Source of the DNA: an uncultured Collinsella sp.
GTDB taxonomy: Bacteria; Actinomycetota; Coriobacteriia; Coriobacteriales; Coriobacteriaceae
NCBI GenBank assembly: GCA_902470695.1
Contig: CABRHH010000052.1
Coordinates: 1 to 7,597, forward strand
Reading direction: 5' to 3'
Length of the DNA: 7,597 nt
Shown here: piece after piece, positions 1-5,456 of the stretch
Position numbering within the stretch: position 1 is the first letter of the stretch
Layout: each line of letters starts with the position of its first letter
Program-made: the position numbers and the translations under genes
The notes under the pieces: model-generated
The model's database searches: none
What the model was told of the DNA's origin: nothing
The model's input: only the letters and a program-made list of their open reading frames with translations

Positions 1-729
1 GGGCGCCGGCTGCCCTGCGGCCGCCCGGCGCGCCTCCTCCAGCCGCTCCACGTCGCGCAGGCGGCGGCGCTCGGCGTCGATGCCCGCGATCGCCCCCATC
101 GGCTCGAGCGTGGCGAACATGCGCGCCTTGGCGGACGCCTTGAGGTGGTCCGGCGCGTCCAGGGAGTCGATGGTGCGCTCGCCGTCGGCCAGCCTGTGCG
201 CCAGCGCGTCCATGTCGGCGCGCGGCGACTCGTCGCGCCCCAGCTCGCTCACGCGGCGCGTCCAGTCGGCGTCCTCGATGCGCGAGAACGGCACGAGCGG
301 CTCGTCCGCCTCGCGGCACAGCGCCAGCGCCGGGTACGTCTCCTCCCAGTAGGCCTCGAGCCGGGCGCGCTTCGCGGCGCGGCCCTCGTCCTCGTATGCC
401 GCCTTGAGCGCGGCCATGCGCTCGACCGCCTCGGACACCGGCCGCACGCTGTCGGCGGTGAAGCCCATGACGGCGCGCTTGGCCTCGTCCAGCTGGCAGG
501 TGATGGACCGGCGCGTCTCGTCGGCCTCCCTGGACACCTTCCGCAGGGCGGCCAGGGCGCGCTTCACGTACCGGTAGTCCTCCTCGCCGCGGATCTCGGC
601 TATCTCGGGCGTGTCCTCCAGCTGCGCGCGGGCGCGCTCGGCCATGCGGGTCAGGAACTCGGCGAAGCTGCCCGCCGGCTCGATGCCGGCGCGGTCGAGG
701 GTCGCCAGCGTGGTCTCGCGGTCGCCCAT
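1..729 (-). CDS. DUF1351-like phage protein (3' end outside window)
   Basis: Reading leftward from an ATG at 729, the minus frame stays open for 243 codons to the window edge, so the C-terminus is missing. The protein starts MGDRETTLATLDRAG and is rich in Glu, Arg and Ala, with long predicted helices. A region near residues 45-125 (EDYRYVKRALAALRKVSREAD, then a lysine/arginine-rich helix) and a later ADWTRR segment resemble DUF1351. That family of helical phage proteins of unknown biochemistry is usually found beside RecT or other recombination genes. The start overlaps the RecT stop by one base (TGATG), so translational coupling is likely; the RecT stop region supplies GAGGAGGTGG as ribosome binding site. 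The gene order RusA-RecT-DUF1351 supports a role in the recombination/replication module, but no activity can be read from the sequence. The family call rests on pattern and context only. Confidence 0.65.
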   Translation of the reverse strand, partial: MGDRETTLATLDRAGIEPAGSFAEFLTRMAERARAQLEDTPEIAEIRGEEDYRYVKRALAALRKVSREADETRRSITCQLDEAKRAVMGFTADSVRPVSEAVERMAALKAAYEDEGRAAKRARLEAYWEETYPALALCREADEPLVPFSRIEDADWTRRVSELGRDESPRADMDALAHRLADGERTIDSLDAPDHLKASAKARMFATLEPMGAIAGIDAERRRLRDVERLEEARRAAAGQPAP

Positions 730-1592
730 CAGAACACCACCTCCTCGTCCAGCAGCTCCGGCTCGGCCGCCGGGGCCTCCTGGCCGCGCGCCCGCGCCTC
801 CGACGCCTCCTCGACCCGGGCGGCCATCCAGGCGGCCAGCGCGGCCACCCCCTCGGCGTCGAGCTGCTGCAGGCGGCTCACGCCCGCCTGGGCGCACATC
901 GCGGCGTTTGCCGCGCGGCGGTCGAGGCCGGTGGCGTCCATGAAGTCCGGGGCGAGCGCCGTCACCGGGCCGAGGTCGCAGGCGGCCTCGGCCTGCGGGG
1001 CCGCCTGCGGGCGGGGGCGCTGCGGCTCCACGCGCTCGGCGGCAACCTCCACGGCCTCGCCGCCCGCGTCCACGGCCGCCCCCATCTCGTCGGGCGTGTA
1101 CATGCCGAACAGGGCCTCCGAGCACGCCATGCGGGCGCAGTCGGTGACGGCGCGCCAGGTGAGCATGGTGATGGGCTGCTTGCGGTAGTTGTCCTTCCGC
1201 GACAGGCCCATTGCCTCGGCGCGCCCCATGTCCCATGTCGACACGTAGGGGTGGTCCGGGTCGTCGCAGCGCACGATGGTCGCGGTGGCGCTCACCGCCG
1301 CCGGGTCCTGCTCGATGCGCAGCTTGTGCCCGGCGCGGCGCACCTGGGCGGCCACCAGCTCGGCGCTCATGGTCGGCTTGCCCTCGATTACGTGGATGCG
1401 GTACAGGCTCTCGGCGGGCGTGAGGCCCATGGCCTGCCCGAATCCCTCCGCTATCAGGATGTTGGCGGCGTTGCCCCGGTAGGCGGCGGGCACGATGCTC
1501 GCCTGCGCCATCATCTTCGCGTACTGCATCTGGTCGGCCACCGACAGCTGCGCCGCCGGTGCCGGGACCGCCCTCGCGATCTCCTTGGTCAT
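729..1592 (-). CDS. recT: RecT-like single-strand DNA annealing protein
   Basis: This is a 287-residue protein starting at the ATG at 1592, with AAAGGA about nine bases upstream. Residues about 15-175 form the conserved core. One segment (AEGFGQAMGLTPAESLYRIH) is followed by VIEGKPTMSAELVAAQVRRAGH, an acidic strand with WDMGRAEAMGLS, and then ITMLTWRAVTDCARMACSEALFGMYTPDEMG. This layout is typical of RecT-family recombinases of Gram-positive phages, which bind ssDNA and anneal complementary strands during phage recombination and replication. The C-terminal third (about 185-287) is Ala/Glu/Pro-rich and poorly conserved, as is common for annealases with a regulatory tail. It sits between a RusA resolvase and a DUF1351 gene in one operon. 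It could be annotated only as a generic phage recombinase. No matching exonuclease (RecE/YqaJ type) lies in the window; it may be further left. Confidence 0.75.
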   Translation of the reverse strand: MTKEIARAVPAPAAQLSVADQMQYAKMMAQASIVPAAYRGNAANILIAEGFGQAMGLTPAESLYRIHVIEGKPTMSAELVAAQVRRAGHKLRIEQDPAAVSATATIVRCDDPDHPYVSTWDMGRAEAMGLSRKDNYRKQPITMLTWRAVTDCARMACSEALFGMYTPDEMGAAVDAGGEAVEVAAERVEPQRPRPQAAPQAEAACDLGPVTALAPDFMDATGLDRRAANAAMCAQAGVSRLQQLDAEGVAALAAWMAARVEEASEARARGQEAPAAEPELLDEEVVF

Positions 1593-1617
1593 TTCTGCTA
1601 TTCCTTTCTCTTCCCAT

Positions 1618-2028
1618 CTAGTACGGCTGCACGCTCACGCGCATGCGGTCGGGCACCCCGCGCGTACGGGGGCACTTGAGCACGCACAGGCTCACCACCT
1701 GGGCGTCATCGGCGTAGGCCGCGCCCTCGAGCGCGTCCATCACGCCCTTGGCCACGTTGTCCACGTCCGGGCGCACCGTGTCGGGCTGCTCGGACACGCG
1801 CTTGGGCAGGCTGCCCGGCAGGTGGCGCATCACGTCGACGGTCAGCGCCACCGGCCCATCGATCTCGGTTCCGCCCGCGTCCAGGTAGGCGCGGCGCACC
1901 TCCGCCTTCCACCGCGTGTAGGCGTCGGGCATGTAGGTGTGGCCGTTGCGCATGAAGCGCGGGCGCGGCGCGGCCACGACCTCGCCCATCTCGAACACGG
2001 TGCCAGCCGGGTGCTCCGTCACATCCAT
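1618..2028 (-). CDS. rusA: RusA-family Holliday-junction resolvase
   Basis: I chose the ATG at 2028, giving 136 residues, a normal RusA length (about 120-140). The longer reading from 2169 would swallow the upstream small gene. RusA-type enzymes are dimeric endonucleases that cut Holliday junctions and branched DNA. The diagnostic motifs are present: an N-terminal strand with PRPRFMRNGHTYMPDAYTRWK (arginine-rich, then a tyrosine), a central RPDVDNVAKGVMDALEG (the RPDxDN metal-binding aspartates, about residues 86-102), and ADDAQV at about 106-111, the second acidic pair. The start codon lies inside the end of the upstream 40-residue gene (overlap 2019-2028, different frame), so translation is probably coupled. 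It is followed after 25 bases by recT. In this operon it would resolve the junctions made during RecT-driven recombination or replication. Confidence 0.9.
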   Translation of the reverse strand: MDVTEHPAGTVFEMGEVVAAPRPRFMRNGHTYMPDAYTRWKAEVRRAYLDAGGTEIDGPVALTVDVMRHLPGSLPKRVSEQPDTVRPDVDNVAKGVMDALEGAAYADDAQVVSLCVLKCPRTRGVPDRMRVSVQPY

Positions 2029-2141
2029 ATGATCCCGTCCTCCATGTAGATGTGCACCAGCCCAGCCACGATGTAGGCCGCCATCAGCAGGAACAGCACC
2101 CTCGGGTGGTTCACCGCCGCCGCCACGATGCGCTCTACCAT
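2019..2141 (-). CDS. 40-residue single-span membrane peptide
   Basis: A small frame runs from the ATG at 2141 to a TGA at 2019. The product has a short basic/polar N-terminus (MVERIVAAAVNHPRV), one hydrophobic segment (about residues 14-30, LFLLMAAYIVAGLVH) and an acidic tail ending GIIWM. Both ends are interlocked with neighbours: the start ATG overlaps the stop of the HTH gene (ATGGTAG) and the end overlaps the rusA start. Such nested overlaps on both sides are hard to get by chance and are the main evidence that it is a real gene. A GAGGCGGA stretch just upstream can serve as ribosome binding site. The family is not recognised. Small membrane peptides in early phage operons can act in exclusion or inhibit host functions, but nothing in the sequence shows this. 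Confidence 0.6.
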   Translation of the reverse strand: MVERIVAAAVNHPRVLFLLMAAYIVAGLVHIYMEDGIIWM

Positions 2142-2365
2142 TCCGCCTCGACCTCGCTTCCGGCCTCAAGCCACTCGTCCACCCACTCGGGCGCGAACAG
2201 GTAGCCGCGCGTGCGCCCCGCCGGGACGAACGCCCGGATGCGGCCGCAGGTGCGCTCGTCGCGTATCGTGCCGTACGGCACGCCGGTCGCCAGCGCCACC
2301 TCGCGCATGGTGTACATCCCCTTGCGCTTCAGCCCGCACTCTCGGGCCATGTCGATGAACTTCAT
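2135..2365 (-). CDS. Small HTH DNA-binding protein, excisionase/MerR-like
   Basis: The product has 76 residues, starting at the ATG at 2365, which has GGGAGGT seven bases upstream; internal ATGs lack such a site. The core TMREVALATGVPYGTIRDERTCGRIRAFVPAGRTRGYLFAPEWVDEWLE (about residues 19-66) has the layout of a winged-helix helix-turn-helix of the MerR/excisionase type. It has a helix-turn-helix (EVALATGVPYGTIRD), a basic wing (GRIRAFVPAGRTRGYLF) and a final helix. Proteins of this shape serve as excisionases (architectural partners of the integrase) or as small repressors. It lies in the leftward early operon, far from the integrase at 6667, so the excisionase role is only one possibility. 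Its stop overlaps the start of the 40-residue membrane peptide. Confidence 0.75.
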   Translation of the reverse strand: MKFIDMARECGLKRKGMYTMREVALATGVPYGTIRDERTCGRIRAFVPAGRTRGYLFAPEWVDEWLEAGSEVEAEW

Positions 2366-2395
2366 CTCAGATACCTCCCTCGCTCTCGGCGCGCC

Positions 2396-2497
2396 TCACA
2401 GCGCGAACCCCTCGAACTCGGCGGCGTCGCGCCCCTCGGGCGGGTCCACCTCGACCGTCTCCGGCAGGTTCCAGCCGCCCATCTCCAACTCGAGCAT
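2396..2497 (-). CDS. 33-residue acidic hypothetical peptide
   Basis: A short frame starts at the ATG at 2497 with AAAGGGAGACGG immediately upstream, a good ribosome binding site. It ends at a TGA 30 bases before the HTH gene. The product starts MLELEMGGWNLPETVEVD and ends AAEFEGFAL. It is strongly acidic, with no membrane segment and no family I recognise. A longer in-frame reading up to 2689 exists, but its extra part runs through the structured region and has no good start signal, so I prefer the short form. Short acidic peptides are common in early phage operons. The main support is the ribosome binding site and the tight spacing. Confidence 0.5.
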   Translation of the reverse strand: MLELEMGGWNLPETVEVDPPEGRDAAEFEGFAL

Positions 2498-2761
2498 CCG
2501 TCTCCCTTTCTTCTCTCGCGCCCGGCTCGCGGGCGCTCCCTTCCATCCCGGGCGCCTTCGCCCGGATGGCCCGCTGCGGGGCAGCGTTCCGCTACGCTGC
2601 CTGCCGGTATTCAAATCGCATGAAAGGAGAAACGCCTTGAAAGCAGTTTTGAATACCCGTCCCCTGCGAGACTCCCGTAGCGGCAGCACGCGGGGCGCGG
2701 TTGCAGCCGCCTCCCGCCGCTGTCCCGCTGCGGGCCATCCGGCGCGGCCCGTCAGCGGGGC
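2498..2761. other. Structured gene-poor region between cro-like gene and early operon
   Basis: About 260 bases carry no convincing gene but unusually dense dyad symmetry. From the left there is a hairpin CCAT-C-CCGGGCG / CGCCCGG-ATGG (2543-2569, 4-base loop), then a hairpin GGCAGCGT / ACGCTGCC (2580-2601). Next is an inner perfect 10-base inverted repeat GGTATTCAAA / TTTGAATACC (2606-2615 and 2648-2657) around an AT-rich core. Outer arms 2564-2580 and 2724-2740 match as inverted repeats at 16 of 17 positions. On the plus strand the core holds AAAGGAG (2623-2629) followed at the right distance by TTG at 2637. On the minus strand, the direction of the operon, it would be transcribed downstream of the cro-like gene. 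It could be an RNA control element of the early operon or an inserted small element; neither is proven. Confidence 0.55.
2606..2657. repeat. Perfect 10-bp inverted repeat around an AT-rich core
   Basis: GGTATTCAAA at 2606-2615 and its exact complement TTTGAATACC at 2648-2657 enclose 32 bases with much lower GC than either flank. The loop contains the plus-strand ribosome binding site AAAGGAG, a six-codon frame MKGETP (ATG at 2620, stop TGA at 2638-2640), and a TTG at 2637 that overlaps that stop and could start a further frame. In RNA from either strand the arms can pair. Confidence 0.7.
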
Positions 2762-3124
2762 TTATCCGATGACCCTGATGACATGCTCCGGATCGACCGC
2801 CCGCGCCCTCGCGCGCAGCTCGTCGGCCTCAATGGAGCGCAGGGGCTCCTCCTCGTGCTCGAACGCGCGCTCGATGAACGACTCCACCGCCGCGTCGGCC
2901 CGCTGGCGCTTTGTCGGGACGTCGCCGTCAGACACAAGGAGGTAGTCGAGCCGGAATTCGGGCATGAATCGGTCACGAATCGCCTTCGCCTCATTGACCG
3001 TCATCGGAATGCGCTCATTGCACTTGAGACAGAAGTTGTTTTCCGTCATTCCAAGGCTCTTGGCTATCTGTGCCTGGGTGACACCTTTTCGACGCATCTC
3101 AGCTTTAAGGTTCTGCAATGCCAT
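2762..3124 (-). CDS. Cro-like HTH regulator of the early operon
   Basis: The product has 120 residues from the ATG at 3124. This start has a near-perfect ribosome binding site (AAGGAGG, 3130-3136) five bases away; a GTG two codons earlier lies within that site and is unlikely. Residues about 5-60 (LKAEMRRKGVTQAQIAKSLGMTENNF ... VNEAKAIRDRFMPEFRLDYLL) have the form of an XRE-type helix-turn-helix, as in Cro/C1 regulators. The remaining half is acidic, helical and unassigned (VESFIERAFEHEEEPLRSIEADELRARARAVD). It is the first leftward gene, divergent from the CI-like repressor, so the expected role is lytic-side control of the shared operator region. The 5' part is less GC-rich than the 3' part. 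An activator role like CII is possible but less likely. Confidence 0.8.
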   Translation of the reverse strand: MALQNLKAEMRRKGVTQAQIAKSLGMTENNFCLKCNERIPMTVNEAKAIRDRFMPEFRLDYLLVSDGDVPTKRQRADAAVESFIERAFEHEEEPLRSIEADELRARARAVDPEHVIRVIG

Positions 3125-3134
3125 AAACACCTCC

Positions 3135-3178
3135 TTATGGAACTCCGTACGATTAGAAATATATACGGGATTCCATAA
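3135..3178. promoter_or_regulatory. Candidate CI/Cro operator (imperfect inverted repeat)
   Basis: TTATGGAACTCCGTA (3135-3149) and TACGGGATTCCATAA (3164-3178) are inverted copies that match at 13 of 15 positions, with 14 bases between them. They straddle the -10 of the leftward promoter. A further CCATAA half-site lies at 3121-3126, next to the start codon of the cro-like gene and inverted relative to TTATGG at 3135-3140. Binding of the repressor here would shut the leftward operon. This is inferred from symmetry and position. Confidence 0.6.
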
Positions 3179-3186
3179 GATTGCAA
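3158..3186 (-). promoter_or_regulatory. Leftward early promoter for the cro-like gene
   Basis: Reading the minus strand, TTGCAA (3181-3186) is followed by a 17-base spacer and TATATT (3158-3163), close to a sigma-70/SigA consensus with ideal spacing. Transcription would start near 3150, giving a leader of about 25 bases with the strong ribosome binding site. The right operator arm lies within the spacer, and the left arm lies just downstream of the -10. Confidence 0.65.
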
Positions 3187-3211
3187 CAGCATTCTAGAAA
3201 TTCGTTATGAT
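3181..3211 (+). promoter_or_regulatory. Possible rightward promoter for the repressor
   Basis: TTGCAA (3181-3186) and TATGAT (3206-3211) could form a rightward promoter with a 19-base spacer, longer than ideal. Because TTGCAA is its own reverse complement, the same six bases could be the -35 of both divergent promoters. The leader to the repressor ATG would be about 46 bases. The wide spacer makes this a tentative call. Confidence 0.35.
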
Positions 3212-3263
3212 ATTCAATAAGCACTTACAGCTTGTACTGTTGTCCGTAATTACGAGGTGCCTT

Positions 3264-3908
3264 ATGAAGCGCATTGAGGACGAGATCAAGGAAATAATCG
3301 ACTGCCGCTATGGAAGCATCCCGAAGTTTGCAAAGCTGATAAACATTCCGCCGCAAACTATCTATACGGCACTTAAAAAGGGGTTGTCTGGCGCATCAGT
3401 CGCAACGGTAATGCCGATAGTTGCCGAGCTTGGCCTGGACCCCGTGTGGCTGCTGAATAACCGCCTGATTGAAAAAGATAACTTCACGCCGGATTTCATC
3501 GATGTACCGCTCTACGGCTCAATCGCCGCCGGCACCCCCATCGAGATGATCGACGTGGACGACACACACCCGATCCCAACCGCCATCCATGAGACATACC
3601 CAGACGCCTTCCTCCTCAAGGTGAAGGGCGAGTCGATGAACCGCGTCATCCCGAACGGATGCTACGTGCTCGTGGACCCGTGCGGAACCGTGGACCGCGA
3701 GATGGAGCCCTACGCCGTGTGCGTAAACGGCTTCGACGCGACGATCAAGCGCGTTCGCACCCTCTCGAATGGCTTCGAGCTCGTGCCCGACTCCACCGAC
3801 CCCACGTTCAAGCCGACGGTGTACGACTACGGCGAGCCGGGGACGGAGACGGTCACGGTCATAGGGCGTGTGGTCTGGTACACGCTCCCGTTCGAGTGGA
3901 GGTTCTGA
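3264..3908 (+). CDS. CI-like prophage repressor, HTH plus S24 self-cleavage domain
   Basis: I chose the ATG at 3264 (214 residues) because GAGGTG lies just upstream; the frame opens at 3207 but that part is hydrophobic, lacks a ribosome site and overlaps promoter sequence. Residues about 1-66 form a small DNA-binding domain (SIPKFAKLINIPPQTIYTALKKGLSG ... VAELGLDPVWLLN). Residues about 80-214 are an S24/LexA-type peptidase domain. It has a cleavage-site pair Ala89-Gly90 in YGSIAAGTPIEM, catalytic Ser124 in KVKGESMNRVIPNG, Lys162 in DATIKRV, and the typical tail VIGRVVWYTLP. RecA-stimulated self-cleavage on DNA damage would induce the prophage. It is divergent from the cro-like gene, and its stop overlaps the start of the next gene (TGATG). 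The first about 250 bases are clearly less GC-rich than the rest, as in many mosaic repressor genes. Confidence 0.9.
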   Translation: MKRIEDEIKEIIDCRYGSIPKFAKLINIPPQTIYTALKKGLSGASVATVMPIVAELGLDPVWLLNNRLIEKDNFTPDFIDVPLYGSIAAGTPIEMIDVDDTHPIPTAIHETYPDAFLLKVKGESMNRVIPNGCYVLVDPCGTVDREMEPYAVCVNGFDATIKRVRTLSNGFELVPDSTDPTFKPTVYDYGEPGTETVTVIGRVVWYTLPFEWRF

Positions 3909-4966
3909 TGGAAGGCGATGTTGGCGGCCTCGGCTCGGTGGCGAAGGGCATCGGCGACGGAATCGATTCCGGCTCGCACGGAGTAGACAGACTCATCGCG
4001 CGCCTGGAGGACGTGTCCGGGCACGTCCTCGCCCCCGCCAAGGAGCTGCTGTCGGGGCCGCTCGCCCGCCGCAGGGCGGAGTCCGCCGTGCGCATCTTCG
4101 AGGCTTCGGGCGCGACCCTCGCCGAGGCGGACAGGCGCGCCATAGCCTACTCGGCGATGCGGGACCTGAAGGGCTTCGAGAACGTCCAAGAGACATTGGC
4201 CCTTGTGAGCATCGGAGACGACGCGCCGACGGACGATGTCGAGGACGAATGGCTCTCGCTGTTCCTGGACTGCGCCGAGAACGCATTCTCCGAATGGAAG
4301 CGGAGGTTCCTCGCCGGAGCCGTATCCGCGAAGCTGAGGTCCCCACATAGCCTGCCCCTGGGGTCGCTCCATGCCATCTCCCGCATGGAGCGCATGGACA
4401 TGGACGCCCTCGAGGCGGTTTGCTCGGTGCGGATCGATGAGCCGTGCCTGGAGGGCGTGCCGGTGATCCTGTGCCTCGATGATGAGGTGCTCTCGCTTGT
4501 CGGGCTCGACTCGGAATCGATCATGCGCCTGTGCGATATTGGCGTGTTGAGAAGGGCCCCCTCCCGCATCAGGAAGGGCGTGGTGACGGAGGAGTGGCTG
4601 CCCCGGCAAGGGATAGACACCAAGAGGCAACACTTCATCGTCCAGAAGGAGGGCTATTCCTTGGAAGCGACCGTCAGGTTCTCCACGCGGACGGTCGTCA
4701 TCCACCCCATGCGCCTACACGTCAGCACGTACATGGGCTGGAAGAGCGACGTACTCATGGACTTCGGGGAATTCGAATTCACGGAGGCAGGGAAGGGGCT
4801 GGCGGCGATCGCGGACGTCGAGACCGCTGAGAACGTGGAGGAGTACATGGCCAAGGGATACGAGGCCGTGTCCGCACGGGAGGAGCACGATCTTTCCGAC
4901 GGCCCATTAGCCAAGCGCGACTTCGAGAGGGCGGTCAGAAAGGTCGTCGACAGGGAGCTCTGGTAG
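3908..4966 (+). CDS. DUF2806-like cargo protein
   Basis: This is a 352-residue protein starting at the ATG that overlaps the repressor stop (TGATG), with GGAGG five bases upstream, so it should be co-expressed with the repressor in the lysogen. The N-terminus (1-50) is Gly-rich then amphipathic. A basic helix RRRAESAVRIFEASG (about 55-69) and the block EDEWLSLFLDCAENAFSEWKRRFLAGAVSAKLRSPHSLPLGSLHAISRMERMDMDALE (about 112-169) recall DUF2806-type proteins. In those, a W..xLAGE..xPGSFS..-like segment is followed by a domain ending in a GLL-like strand; here GVLRRAP is at about 212-218. The C-terminal half (240-325) is mixed strand/helix with FTEAGKGLAAI. There is no transmembrane segment. Function is unknown; position between repressor and integrase suggests a lysogenic-conversion role such as superinfection exclusion, which is inference. 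Confidence 0.6.
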   Translation: MEGDVGGLGSVAKGIGDGIDSGSHGVDRLIARLEDVSGHVLAPAKELLSGPLARRRAESAVRIFEASGATLAEADRRAIAYSAMRDLKGFENVQETLALVSIGDDAPTDDVEDEWLSLFLDCAENAFSEWKRRFLAGAVSAKLRSPHSLPLGSLHAISRMERMDMDALEAVCSVRIDEPCLEGVPVILCLDDEVLSLVGLDSESIMRLCDIGVLRRAPSRIRKGVVTEEWLPRQGIDTKRQHFIVQKEGYSLEATVRFSTRTVVIHPMRLHVSTYMGWKSDVLMDFGEFEFTEAGKGLAAIADVETAENVEEYMAKGYEAVSAREEHDLSDGPLAKRDFERAVRKVVDRELW

Positions 4967-4972
4967 CAACCG

Positions 4973-5029
4973 TCGATGAAGTGCGTCGGCACCGTCGTCT
5001 GGTTCCAGGCCGCCGAGGAGATGGAGTAG
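4973..5029 (+). pseudogene. Remnant of an S24 repressor C-terminus
   Basis: Right after the DUF2806-like gene a short frame reads SMKCVGTVVWFQAAEEME and then stops (TAG, 5027-5029). Its pattern, a [IV]G.VVW[YF] strand followed by a short tail, is the standard end of S24/LexA-type phage repressors. It aligns without gaps to the end of the intact repressor here (TVTVIGRVVWYTLPFEWRF). Within the aligned tail Gly, Val-Val-Trp and one Glu are identical and Ile/Val and Tyr/Phe are conservative, but it is clearly a different allele. It has no proper start or ribosome site, so it is read as leftover 3' repressor sequence. A chance match over about 18 residues cannot be excluded. Confidence 0.45.
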
Positions 5030-5080
5030 GCGGGCGAGTGACGCGAATCCACGGAATCACCCTCGTTCCTACACCAACGA

Positions 5081-5098
5081 TGTAATCAATTGATTACA
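5081..5098. promoter_or_regulatory. Perfect 18-bp palindrome, candidate operator of the toxin-antitoxin operon
   Basis: TGTAATCAATTGATTACA is fully self-complementary and stands in a GC-rich region 20 bases before the toxin start. It is the obvious operator for an autoregulating antitoxin, which here has an HTH. TACAAT at 5095-5100 overlaps its right edge and could be a -10 element, but I see no convincing -35. The palindrome is followed by ATTTTTATT, so folded as a 7-bp stem with an AATT loop it could also act as a weak terminator for the upstream gene. Confidence 0.6.
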
Positions 5099-5117
5099 AT
5101 TTTTATTAAGGAGAGGA

Positions 5118-5456
5118 ATGGACACAGTAGGGCTCTTTCTTCTGAAGATGAAGGAGATCGTGCAGAAGAACGGCTTCATCCTCGTCGAACGCGAGGCGAG
5201 CCGCGAGTTCATCGCCGACATGGGAATCACCATGGCTGAGCTGGGGAACGTCATCCTGTCGCTCACCCCGCCGGACTGCTTCGACGGACCCGAGGAGGAC
5301 AGGGACCCCCGCTACAAAGGATGGACGGTGGCGGAGTTCTCGCCGAAAGCGTTCGGCAAGACCATTTACCTGAAGCTGTCCATCAAGCTCGAAACCGAGC
5401 GCTGCAAGTGCCTCTCAGTGAAGTTGTACCGGGATAGAACGGAGGTCCCGAGGTGA
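5118..5456 (+). CDS. MqsR-like mRNA-interferase toxin
   Basis: The product has 112 residues, starting at an ATG preceded by AAGGAGAGGA. The order of segments follows MqsR (98 residues in E. coli, RelE-like fold, cuts mRNA mainly at GCU). An N-terminal helix (LLKMKEIVQKNG) is followed by REASREFIADMGITMAELGNVILSLTPPDCFDGPEED (about 25-61), matching the MqsR stretch A...ELGLDFDGMCNVIIGLSESDFYKS. Then come RYKGWTVAEFSPKAFGKTIYLKLSIK (65-90) and the strand CKCLSVKLYRD (98-106). Tyr84 in IYLKL fits the catalytic tyrosine of E. coli MqsR (Tyr81, in VYLKI), while the E. coli Gln68 position appears to be Thr70 here. The stop overlaps the start of the antitoxin by four bases (GTGA), toxin first as in mqsRA. 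Homology is remote, so specificity and activity are inferred. Confidence 0.7.
   Translation: MDTVGLFLLKMKEIVQKNGFILVEREASREFIADMGITMAELGNVILSLTPPDCFDGPEEDRDPRYKGWTVAEFSPKAFGKTIYLKLSIKLETERCKCLSVKLYRDRTEVPR

Noticed and set aside
145..1188. Long plus-strand open frame of 347 codons opposite the DUF1351 and recT genes
   Set aside because: It is a GC-rich antisense shadow: low-complexity Arg/Ala/Gly composition and no ribosome site, while the opposite strand has coupled genes with family motifs.
2570..2734. CRISPR-like or short tandem repeat array suggested by the two copies of CCCGCTGCGGG
   Set aside because: There are only two copies, and they are parts of inverted arms; there is no regular repeat-spacer spacing.
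3827..4705. Minus-strand open frame of 292 codons across the DUF2806-like gene
   Set aside because: It lies opposite a gene with a good ribosome site and start overlap. Its composition is that of an antisense GC-rich frame, with no recognisable motif.
4964..5029. Stop-codon readthrough of the DUF2806-like gene (TAG followed by CAA) into the repressor-like tail, which is in the same frame
   Set aside because: The context only partly resembles known leaky stops (the CAR-YYA pattern is not complete), and a leftover repressor end explains the tail better.
5081..5109. Strong intrinsic terminator at the 18-bp palindrome followed by ATTTTTATT
   Set aside because: The stem is AT-rich and only 7 bp with a 4-base loop, so a weak terminator at best; an operator fits position and symmetry better.
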